64,000 bases of DNA. Origin: Angiostrongylus vasorum. Taxonomy: Eukaryota > Nematoda > Chromadorea > Rhabditida > Metastrongylidae. The position numbers were made by a program, and so were the translations under genes. A model generated the notes under the pieces. That model was not told where the DNA came from, did no database searches, and worked only from the letters and a program-made list of their open reading frames with translations. Below are positions 55,701 to 64,000 of the stretch, piece after piece. Numbering within the stretch: the first letter of the stretch is position 1; each line of letters starts with the position of its first letter. The DNA lies in the NCBI GenBank assembly GCA_018806985.1, contig JADANN010000122.1, forward strand, positions 69,501 through 133,500, written 5' to 3'.

Positions 55701-57491
55701 TTGAAACTAAATTTTGGTTCTGGTAACTTGTCGCTATAGGTGAGTTTTGCAAATTCAACGATCTGTTCAGGACAAGGGTTTCTATCACGTGACGATTTCC
55801 TAAATGTGCCAGAATTGGCTGTGAATCCTCTAGGTGATCGTATTGTGGATGCCTTTTTTACACTAGCGTAAGTTAGTGCAAATTTTTGAGTAGGAAATTT
55901 CGATAGCCCATTAGCTAAAACTTTGTTTTCAAACTTGCCTCATTTTTATTTTACTCCACTGCACTATTACTTACTTGGATATTTGGACGATTCGTCCACA
56001 CCAGTTGTGCGGGCCCCAGCATAATCTCCATTTTTTCGGAGTTTTGCTCGTTTACCCTATTGTGGTTCCTTGGAGTCGCGAGGGTCGAGCTTGGCCAAAA
56101 AGTTTGCCCCCAGGTCGTCAACCCCCTTGTGGATTAGGGGGCAGATTTGCCACCATGCGGCTAGTTTGACACCGAAACGGTGTTGAATCCTGGTATCGGT
56201 TTACTCTTAGCTGAGCTTCCTGATGGAAACACTGGACTCCTTCTCAATTTGGGAAACCCTGCCGGGGATGAATCTCAGCGCTGCACATCGCAGCCCAACA
56301 CCCAGAAACACCTCCCAGCGACGATGAGGCGCTAAACCGTTGGGAGGACTGCTCATGTTACCTCCACAGTAAAATATTGGCTGAAGAGGAGGCAATGCCA
56401 GATGGAAAATACAATATTGTTGCCCATTCATTACCATATCTTAATAATTAAGCAGTCACTAAATACCAGACTGCAGTTAACACAAAGCTTCTCTAGGCTT
56501 CTAGCACTACTGTTTTGTATTTCATTCATTTAGTGGTGAAAACGAACAACAGTTAAACTTTCGCCAGTTTGTGCGAATACTAGCGCATTTTCAACCGATA
56601 AATCGATCAAAGAAGAACTCGTTGAATGGAAGGAAGGAGAAGCTGAAATGTAGGTTTTCGATTTAGACATTTCTCTTCGTCGTCCATGCCTTGTAGGTGG
56701 TCGTGCCCTTTCAGTTCTATGCTTTCCACCTGATCTTTGTTAGTGACTAAAGAGGTTTCTATCGATGAGATGTAGCTACACTTGTTGTGTGTGGTGCAGT
56801 GGTCGAAGGCGCGGTGCAGTACAAGTGGGATAGATCGCAGCGCCCCAGGCTCACCAATCATTGCATCCCTCCGGGGTCGCCAAATTGGTACCAGGCTTGT
56901 CTGGGAAGATAGGGAAGATAGTAGCACTGGCTGGATACATCGGTAGGCCAGCGCAATTCACTGTAAAGGCCAGATATGCATTCAGTCACCTCCAGCTATG
57001 CTTCTTAATGAAGTCGAATGCGTGGCGCTTCCCTCGGGGACTGACCGACGCCGAGAGCTTTATCCGTTTATCCTTTTGCTTGTTGTATTCAAATAAAACC
57101 ATAAAGAGAACGTTTACATGCTGATTTAGTATATACGTTCCTTAATCTAGCTTCATCCCTTCAGGTTCATAACTTAGTTTTCAGTCGCTTTTCAAATGTA
57201 CGACTTAAATAAAAATGGATACATTACACGTGAAGAGTTCAAAGTTATCCTTAACAGTATGGTGGGTGCAAACATCACTGCAGAACAGCTCGACAAGATA
57301 GCGGATAGAACTATTGAGGAAGCTGATGGTGATAACGATGGGCGTATATCTTTTGATGAATTTTGCAGGGTTGGTCGAATTACAATCAGTTTTATTCCGT
57401 CTTTCGTTGTGATTTTTCTAAAAACAACTTATTAAAGGCGATGGAAAAGACTGACATCGAAGAGAAGATGTCCATCCGATTCCTCAACTGA
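52751..57491 (+). CDS. pbo-1: Calcineurin B homologous protein (CHP/PBO-1 family) EF-hand protein
   Basis: Six exons with matching phases (52751-52817, 55430-55486, 55771-55867, 56534-56649, 57185-57369, 57438-57491) encode 191 residues, close to the 195 of human CHP1. The start MGNSSS is a typical N-myristoylation site. RDEEIEEISKETE, IVRLYSRFLSLDKKGQGFLS, VPELAVNPLGDRIVDAFF and FVRILAHFQPI follow the human protein in order. EF3 (DLNKNGYITREEF) and EF4 (DGDNDGRISFDEF) keep the calcium ligands, while EF1 and EF2 are degenerate, as in CHP proteins. The C-terminus EEKMSIRFLN matches the family end. CHP proteins bind and stabilise Na+/H+ exchangers at the plasma membrane, and in C. elegans PBO-1 acts in the intestine. 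The calcineurin-inhibitor-like loop between EF2 and EF3 (NRSKKNSLNGRKEK) is more basic than in mammals. An AATAAA lies at 57578-57583. Introns hold SINE-A, SINE-C, RTE and fold-back elements. Confidence 0.93.
52871..53107 (-). repeat. SINE-A copy, reverse, in CHP intron 1, diverged
   Basis: Inverted tail (aataaaggataaagg) and 3' motif (catgcattcgacttta). The head has an inverted gcagggcacctccaaccat. Confidence 0.75.
53150..53630 (-). mobile_element. RTE-type LINE 3' fragment in CHP intron 1
   Basis: The minus strand reads LRKNETPFSVLECSIDTLTL then VSRLTLVRVRIRS, the thumb/C-terminal region found in the other RTE copies (there S-x-I-E-R-A-V-E-R and V-x-E-G). The DNA also parallels 42100-42540. 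Stops interrupt it. Confidence 0.6.
53662..54035. repeat. Fold-back family G, second near-complete copy
   Basis: tcttgttcagcaatcgcgagg at the left mirrors cgcgattactgaacaagaaa at the right. gacgtttcggcagtatcgcc mirrors gatactgccgaagct. The centre (acttacaaaagaccaaaag and ctttttgtaagtg) closes the palindrome. Confidence 0.8.
54699..54868 (+). repeat. SINE-A-like head with divergent body
   Basis: A box gcatgtagcgcagttattag and a B box closer to a real tRNA (gttggttcgaccctg) than in other copies. The body is truncated and diverged. Possibly an ancestral or intermediate form between SINE-A and SINE-B. Confidence 0.65.
54955..55320 (-). repeat. SINE-C copy in CHP intron 1
   Basis: On the minus strand: A-box-like accgtggctgagaggtgttc, B-box-like gggggattcatcccc, then a 300-base body ending near a ccatccaaatatcc motif. 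Confidence 0.75.
55970..56350 (-). repeat. SINE-C copy in CHP intron 3
   Basis: Same order as the copy at 54955. The head (inverted aacacctcccagcgacgatga) and body are intact. Confidence 0.75.
56789..57077 (+). repeat. SINE-A copy in CHP intron 4
   Basis: Head tgtgtggtgcagtggtcga, full body with a small duplication (gggaagatagggaagatag), and tail gagctttatccgtttatcc. Confidence 0.9.
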
Positions 57492-57699
57492 ATGATTTTC
57501 ACTTGGAAGAGTTTCTGCTAGAAACTCAAATGTACGGTTATATTGATTGGCCTTGAAATTAGTCCTAAAAGTTTTATAATAAACCCGTTGATTATGTTTT
57601 ATAATAAATCATTTCATTGTTGTTACGCCTTCTCTAGAAAAGATACTCGTTTTATTGTAGTTTTCTACCTTATTGACGGAAAAAAAGTCGAAATGAAAT

Positions 57700-58062
57700 G
57701 AAAAGACCAAATATATTGTCAATCACATTGACGGTGAGATATTTTCAAAACTCCGGACCGCAGGTGTCTGCGGTGAGAAATGAACGCACTATTACCCCTT
57801 TCGGGAGCTGACGTGTTCACTACCACACCATGCGCGTCCTTCATTTCGGCCGTCTGTCAGCTAGTTTTCTATCGATCAGTGCTATCAGTGATCACCAGTG
57901 AACGGAATTGATCTAGCTGAGAGACAGGCGAAACGAAGGGCCCGCACGTGGTGAACGCGTTAGACCCCGGAAAGGGTACTAGTGCGTTCGCTCGCCACCG
58001 CAGACACCTGTGGTCCGGGGTTTTCCAACTATCTCAGCATCGTTGTGGTTGTATCACACGTA
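57700..58062. repeat. Fold-back/MITE family F, complete palindrome between CHP and the PP1-like gene
   Basis: The left arm (aaactccggaccgcaggtgt, ctgcggtgagaaatgaacgc) and right arm (cgccaccgcagacacctgtg, gtccggggttttcc) mirror each other over about 150 bases. The centre includes gctagttttctatcgatca and ttgatctagctgagaga. Terminal motif ctcagcatcgttgtggttgt at the right. Confidence 0.85.
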
Positions 58063-58292
58063 ATACCCTGTCGTGAAAAATTGTAGAAGGCGATTAATAA
58101 GAAGTTAGCATTGTATTGTCAGTTACATTTCAAATCTGATTTATCAGCTGTAAAGAATCTAACCATTTCCAAACTGCATGTTCGTTACCTCATGTGACAC
58201 GATAAAGATTGATAGTTGGTCCGTCACACCACTCTAGTGGAAGTCGTAGTACCACGCTACTTCTCTAACCTTGCATTTCTTTCGAAAAATAA

Positions 58293-58298
58293 TTTATT
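58293..58298 (-). terminator. Polyadenylation signal (AATAAA) of the PP1-like gene
   Basis: Minus-strand AATAAA about 100 bases after the stop codon at 58394. Confidence 0.5.
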
Positions 58299-58393
58299 CA
58301 AATAGTTGGCAAACGAGAGTAATTTTCATTTTGATGAGATCGAAATCGTTGAGTAAAACAAGGATGCGTGGGCGGTTGTTCATTGAATGGATT

Positions 58394-61300
58394 TTATGTC
58401 TCCCTGTTAGGACTGCCCGCATCTTCGCTTCGTTTTCCGTCTTTCCTTGCTCTCTTTTTTCTTCTTTCACGATCCTTATTCATCGGCAAGAGAGCTTCCA
58501 CCGTTTTATCCTGACCAGCACCGGCCACTGAAGTTATGGTGGTATTTCGTCAGTTTTGGTCTTTTCGTAAAGCAGTACTCACGCTGTTCTTGACCAAATG
58601 TTCCATATTCGGCCATTTTCACAATTGTCAGCACTTTCGAACAGTTAACGTGAACGGCTGCTCCGGCTTTGCAATTTGATTCACCAGGCGATGACCAAAT
58701 GGACAATGTCCGTGGTCCGAACGACTAGAAGTTGAAGTCATGGTGTTCGATTACATTTGCTTCCAAGCAATTCCTGTTTGTTAGAAGGTCAATAGTACAC
58801 GAGTTAATTGCTCTATAAGGAACAAAGGATTCAACTAAGGGCAAAGTTTTGGGGGAATCCAGCCGATCAAATGGTCATCTCTAATCGTTAGCATGCTCTT
58901 TAAGCCCATTGTAGGAAAAGTGAGCAGTTGACTATGTGTAATATAATGCTGAATAATAGGTTTAGCGCATTAATACTTGGATACTTGGGTAACCCGTGCT
59001 CAGTGATTGTGCGGACCCAGCATTATCTCCATTTTTTCGGAGTTTTGCTGTTTTAGCCATTGTGGTTCCCTACAGTCGCTAGGTCAGCCTAGCTAAACTC
59101 TGCTCCAGATCGTCATCACCCCACACAGTCGCGGCCCTTGTGGATCAGGGCGAGATTTGCCACCATGCGACGAGTTTGATATCAGGACGGTGGTGGATTA
59201 TGGTCAATGATGAAATGGAACAGATTAATAAATCTCATCAGAGTGTGGTTCTTTTTGCACTATAAAGATTCCTCCAGTGAAGAAATGAGTCGGTATGAGA
59301 CTAAATCGGCTTAGAAATGCAAACACTAACGACGTCATGGTTGCTGTGGCATGTGTTTGTTTACGGGGAGTTCGTTGTCCTACCTGGTAACCTTGCTTTT
59401 ACGGGATTTCTGCTTCTGACCAGCATTTCCATCCCAAGTGTCTTTAGAATAGTTTCTGTTTGGTCAATCATCGGATTGAATCTACGGCCACGAGCACCTG
59501 GAGAATTTCTTTTTTCACAGCATTATTTGAATTGATCACTATTCTTACCTGGTATAAGACCAGTTGTTTTGCTAACAACGCTAAATATAAGATCTGCTGC
59601 GATAGTGTCCTTCTTTATGTGATAAATTGGTCGCCGAATGTCGGTTATATCGCTCAGTTTTGTCACCTAAATCACCAAGTAAAGATCTGAGCAGTTGCTT
59701 AGGGGTGGATATCGCTTTTGCAATACTTGGACAATGTGTTTTAAAAGCACTTTTTTGATGAAGCAAAGTGTCAATTCAGGAAACATTTGTTCTATGCCGC
59801 TATCGCAAAGAAGTGAACGGTTCAAAGGTACAGAGACCTTTGCCTTCACGCACTTATGGTCCTTCTATGCCCTTTTTATTGTTCTTTTGTGTTATCCCTC
59901 ACAGTTTGTTTCAAGGGTTGTAACTATAGTACCATTCATCCATCGCTTTGTATTCCAGTGATAACCAGGTGGAGATAAAAAAAAATAAGTAAAGTTCTCG
60001 GCGTTGATCAATCCCCTGAGGCATGCGCCATGCATTCAACTTCATTAGGCATCGTTGGAGGTGACTGAATGCATATGTGGCCTACACAGTGATCAGAGGT
60101 GGCCTATAGATATATCGAGCCAGTGCTGGAACCCTCTTGGACAAGTCTGGTACCGATCCACCAACACCGGAGAGGTGAACTGGTTGGCGGGCCTAGGGCA
60201 CGGAATCGATCCAATGTGTGTTTCAGGACGCCTCTGATCACTGCGCCACACGCGCGACTTGATTACCAGATAGAGATATTAAATGTTAGTCCTAACTCTT
60301 TGTGTAATTCCACCGTGGCAGCAGAAAATCGTGTCGGCAACCGTTGCTGCCAGAGGTAGATATCCACAAGCTCGCTGAATGACACCCTCCAAACAACGAG
60401 TTACTCGACGTGAGAAGCGGCCCTGAAGAAAGTTTTTTAGCGATTGAGCTACATGATCAAAGAAGTGATCATCAGAGGAAATCAGGTTTCACTATAGAAT
60501 GAGCGAACCGGTCCACAACACACCAAAAACCAGGTCGCTAGTGAGAACGAGTGAGAATTTGTAAACAAATTTTCTATCAACCAGTGTACATCATGGGATT
60601 TTCTTTATTATTAGCCTACAGTTCAATAGCACCTCTTGAAAGCACAAAAGTTTAAATTGGTCGAAGTGATGACTAGTGGATGATTTCTGTAGTAGGACCT
60701 ACTTCTATGTTCATTGGGTACACTTCTGACACACCACGTAGTAGGTAGACGTGGTTCGGCATTTGTTTCTGAAAATATCCCAGTGTTTTGAATATAGTGG
60801 AAAGCATATATCATATTATAAAGTAGGTGAGGAAGATGTTCTTTTAGCTAAAAATCCTATATGATTTTCAGCTTGCAGCGTTATGTTTCATTCAAAACGG
60901 GTTTAGAATGAATGGTAATGTAAATTGTGCCTAATTATTTAAGTAGTACATCTTCAATGAAAGCTGCAGACGTATGATACATTCTTAGAAAGTATACATA
61001 GCCATGGGTGCAGATAGCGCAGTAGTAGTGATGTCCTAGTGTTTGAACAATGCCCCTCGTTAGACCCCATACCAAGTGAGGAAAGCCGCTCGTCTCAACC
61101 AAACTGGGGGAATTAGAACAAGAATTGTCTGGAACGCTCCTTCGGATCCAGTGGACCTGGGAACGCCCTGGCCTGACGGTCCTACGATTCTAGGGAGAAT
61201 CGAGTCGATCATCATTCAACAACATTCAGAAAAAAAGACCAGGAATCGTCAGACAGGAGCTGAACATGCATGCAAAATCTGACAACCTTCATGAACGATT

Positions 61301-63991
61301 AATGCGAGGAAACGAACCGAAAGGTGCTGAGATCCACACAATATCTATGATGTCGGGTTGGGTGAAATAGAAACAATCCACTCAGCTTAGGTCAGGCACC
61401 TCCCTAATTTTCTTTTGTAGGGCGTGTGGCGCAGTGGTCGGACGCGCCCTGCGATATGCACATGAGATCGATCTACGCGCCCGTGGCTCACCAAGTCCTC
61501 CATCCTTCGGAGGTCGGAAAAATTGGTGCCAAACTTGTCTAGGAAGATAGCAGCACTGGCTCGATACGTCAGTAGGCCACAGCGAGTCATTGTAAAGGCC
61601 AGATATGCATTCAGTCACCTCTAAGCGGTGCTTAATGAAGTCGAGTGCACGGCGCATCCCTCAGGCGTTGATCAGTGCCGAGAGCTTTATCCATTTTTTC
61701 TTTTACGCAAAGATTAAAAGGCTGATTTGTATACTATTCATTTTTTGTAGGGGGTGAAGAGGTAAATTTTACATGCATTTGTGCAAGACTGCTTAACGCC
61801 GTGACTAATGTTCTAGTTGGTATACCATAACTACCTTTATCATAGAATATTCACTAATTTTCTCATATTACCTTAAGTGCGAAAAGTAGAGTGATCGTTT
61901 CGAGGGAATAGTAGCGTCCATCAGCTGTATAGCCTCCAAGGAAAAGAACTTTCCTTTTTCGGAGGCCATCCATTGGAATGTAGCCATCGGTAAACCGTGC
62001 TGTAATCAAAGTATCAGATAGCTTCAACTTGTTTCAATAGCTTTGACGTCCATTGGACATTAGAAGAACTCTAATTAGGTGTAGCATCATTGAATCTAAG
62101 GTTCTGAAACAGTGTTTGGATATGTTATAGCCGCCTGTACAGTAGGAACAGTAGTCACAAGAATCTGGTTTTAATATGGTATATGGAACTGAAGGACGCA
62201 TGGAGCGTAGTGGTCGGAGACGACCTGCAAACACGTGGAATTGATCCCCGTCCCCATGACCCACCAAGCGTTCTATCAGGGTCGGTAAATTGGTACCATA
62301 CTCATCTGGGAGGATAGCAGCACTGGCTCGATACATCAGTAGGCCACCGCATGTCTTTGTAAAGGCCAGATATGCATTAAACACCACCAATGGTGCTTGA
62401 TGAAGTTGAATGCATGGCAAATCTCTCAGAGATAGATCGACGCCTATCCTTTATCTTTTTTAGCTTTGTATGGAACTGTGTTCTTTATCTAAAAATGCCT
62501 TTTTTCCTTAAACTACCTCTATAATCTTCGAATCGCTCAGTAAAAACATTTTTGCTCGAAAACCAGGCAGTGCACACAACATCGCTGGTTCGACCCCCGC
62601 TGCATACCAGCCAAGCCAGCTGTCTCAGGATTCCGGGGAAAATCAACTTGACCAGCATTCACGGGATTCAGGAAGAAGTTCTTAGGCGGCAGACGAAATC
62701 ACATACGAATCCGAAGGCATTAGTGGATGACGGACGCGATATAACATGAGTGAAAGAAGTACTGAGATCCTCATAATATGTGGAGTCGGAACACATAGTT
62801 AAAATGACTAAGCAGTAGTAATAAATAATGAAACCAATGATTTGGGTTTGGAAGACTACTTGTCAAACTCTTATGAAATCACGAAACGCCTAGGAATTTC
62901 ACCTTTTTTTGACAATGTCACTTTTGATACGAACCCTGCGTCATGGGATTTCTATAAAGTTTACTTTACTTGTTGAAGTTCTTACCTAAATTCACCATAA
63001 AGCAAGGTGAGGGTCAATACACACGGGATTGATCCCTGCACCCAAGGCCCACCAAGCCTTCCATCCCTCCAGGCTCGGCAAATTGCCAGACTTGGTACCA
63101 GCCTTGTCTGAGAGGATAGCAGCACTGGCTCGGTGCATCGGTAAGCTAACTGAAGTCATTGTAGAGCTCAGATGTGCATTCAATCACGTCCAACGATGCT
63201 TAATGAAGTCGAATGCATGGCTCGCCCCCTCGGGGATTGATCAACGCCGAGAGCTTTGCCTTTTATCTTTTTTTTAAAGCAAAGTAATAGGAACTCACGC
63301 ATAATTTCCATCCAAATTTCCATAAATCCAGACATCTGAGGCCAACTGTAGGAGGCTTGGCTCGCGGGCAAGCAATTGCGAAACCGAATCGAAAAGATCA
63401 CCGACCTATAAATGGACCTTTACAATTACGATTGTCATCCTACTGTTAAACCAAAAATTACCATTCTCCATGTGTTGTCTCTCACCTCTGTCGGATCAAA
63501 ATCATATTCGTACGGACCATGCTCAACCATTTTCATTGCCAACGTTGAAAATTTCGTTTGCACTTTGCGTTTAACCTTAACCGGCCGACTGTCAAAGGTA
63601 ATACAATTAATTTCTGTAGAAAGAGTCCCATAGTACTGGACTAATAATGAGAACTCAAAAAAATTCGCATAATAGCCTTCAGATTGCTAAGAAGTACTCA
63701 CGTAAGTAATTTCTACTGATTAGATGCGTATGGTATCCCTAGCGTTACATTTTACCCTTATCATCGTTCATTATAAATCAGTTTTTATGGCTGACTAACA
63801 ACAACGTATATTTCGTGGTGGTAACCTTAGAGTCTTTTACATGTTCATCAAAATACTGCGCTGTCAATTTGACAGACTCTTCGTTCTTTTCCTTAAATTG
63901 AGATGCATACCCTCCTAGCGACGGCGGCGTCCTGCTGCGTCACGTGAACCTCAAGAAACATGTTTGCCTCCTGTTCTTCGATAGTCTCGTT
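58394..63991 (-). CDS. PP1-like pseudophosphatase (PPP family with catalytic residues replaced), 5' part beyond window
   Basis: Exons with matching phases: 63991-63950, 63891-63826, 63738-63702, 63613-63486, 63405-63299, 62103-62048, 61999-61872, 60768-60703, 60422-60297, 59666-59549, 59497-59392, 58773-58755 (small, followed by a 30-base intron, tentative), 58724-58583 and 58527-58394 (stop). About 424 residues are visible. The PPP fold is clear: AREPSLLQL before the first motif, LFLGGY and SLETITLLFALK, NHVYLLRG, YLPLAATVADTIFCCHGG, IRRP, LSIWSSPGESNCKAGAAVHV, matching PP1/PP2A order. But the metal and catalytic motifs are changed: GDIHG is GNLDG, GDYVDRG is GGYTADG, RGNHE is RGVSE, RAHQ is RSRN. 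Only HGG is kept. A basic tail (KDRERRKKRARKDGKR) ends the protein. It cannot be a normal metal-dependent phosphatase and is probably a scaffold or regulator. Four repeats interrupt its introns. Confidence 0.8.
58975..59200 (-). repeat. SINE-C 3' half in an intron of the PP1-like gene
   Basis: It matches the first half (as read on +) of the other SINE-C copies and ends after tgatatcaggacggtggtgg. The tRNA-like head is missing, as expected for 5' truncation on the minus strand. Confidence 0.75.
59987..60256 (-). repeat. SINE-A copy, reverse, in an intron of the PP1-like gene
   Basis: Inverted copy from gttctcggcgttgatcaatc to cactgcgccacacgcgcg. Same sense as the host gene. Confidence 0.9.
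61007..61350 (+). repeat. SINE-B copy in an intron of the PP1-like gene
   Basis: Head gtgcagatagcgcagtagta. The 3' part (tcatgaacgattaatgcgag and gaaaggtgctgagatccaca) matches the other SINE-B copies. Confidence 0.65.
61421..61696 (+). repeat. SINE-A copy in an intron of the PP1-like gene
   Basis: Full length: gcgtgtggcgcagtggtcgga to gagctttatccattttttc. Antisense to the host. Confidence 0.9.
62188..62460 (+). repeat. SINE-A copy in an intron of the PP1-like gene
   Basis: Head gcatggagcgtagtggtcgga. The body is closest to the copy at 16420 (both share gcattaaacaccacca), so the two belong to one subfamily. Confidence 0.85.
62550..62790 (+). repeat. SINE-B copy, 5' part diverged
   Basis: B-box-like cgctggttcgacccccgctg, then ttccggggaaaatcaact and the typical 3' end gtactgagatcctcataat. 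Confidence 0.6.
62998..63274 (+). repeat. SINE-A copy with truncated head in an intron of the PP1-like gene
   Basis: Begins near acacgggattgatccctgc (B box). A 15-base insertion (gacttggtaccagcc) duplicates part of the body. The 3' half is intact. Confidence 0.85.
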
Positions 63992-64000
63992 CTGAAATGT

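Overview
The window looks like nuclear DNA of a nematode, most likely a clade V (strongylid, hookworm-like) species. This is inferred from AT-rich DNA, small exons with TTTCAG-type acceptors, some introns of only about 30-60 bases, acceptors placed 3-20 bases before start codons (as expected for spliced-leader trans-splicing), nematode-like gene content, and a heavy load of RTE, mariner, Penelope-like and short interspersed repeats. Almost none of the real genes appears as one long ORF. The gene models here were built by joining exons whose splice phases match.

Layout. Bases 3-221: 3' end of an unknown coiled-coil-like gene (+). 0.8-10 kb: mostly repeats (SINE-A copies, two inverted Penelope-like GIY-YIG remnants, an inverted-repeat element, a broken piggyBac transposase). 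10.3-12.1 kb (-): last exons of an unknown acidic/serine-rich protein. 16.3-20.0 kb (-): ANKRD40-like ankyrin protein. 20-30 kb: gene-poor, with a mosaic RTE retrotransposon at 24.4-27.2 kb. 30.5-33.0 kb (+): PAP2 lipid phosphate phosphatase. 34.3-36.8 kb (+): class I SAM methyltransferase with a CxxC motif. 39.2-46.5 kb (+): EIF1AD-like RNA-binding protein with a broken RTE copy in one intron. 47.2-48.0 kb (+): tentative two-exon gene. 50.5-51.8 kb: dead mariner elements. 52.75-57.5 kb (+): calcineurin-B-homologous EF-hand protein (CHP, C. elegans PBO-1 family). 58.4-64 kb (-): a multi-exon PP1-like protein that has lost nearly every catalytic metal ligand, entering from beyond the right edge.

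The genes do not form an obvious pathway. PAP2 (lipid signalling at membranes) and CHP (calcium-dependent partner of Na+/H+ exchangers) are membrane-linked. EIF1AD is a nuclear RNA-binding protein. The right-edge protein is probably a pseudophosphatase.

The introns and spacers are dominated by three tRNA-derived SINE families. SINE-A has about 24 copies, SINE-B about 7 and SINE-C 4, all in one orientation. Two fold-back (MITE-like) families are also present. RTE-type LINE fragments could have supplied the SINE machinery. No rRNA, no true tRNA gene and no CRISPR array were seen.
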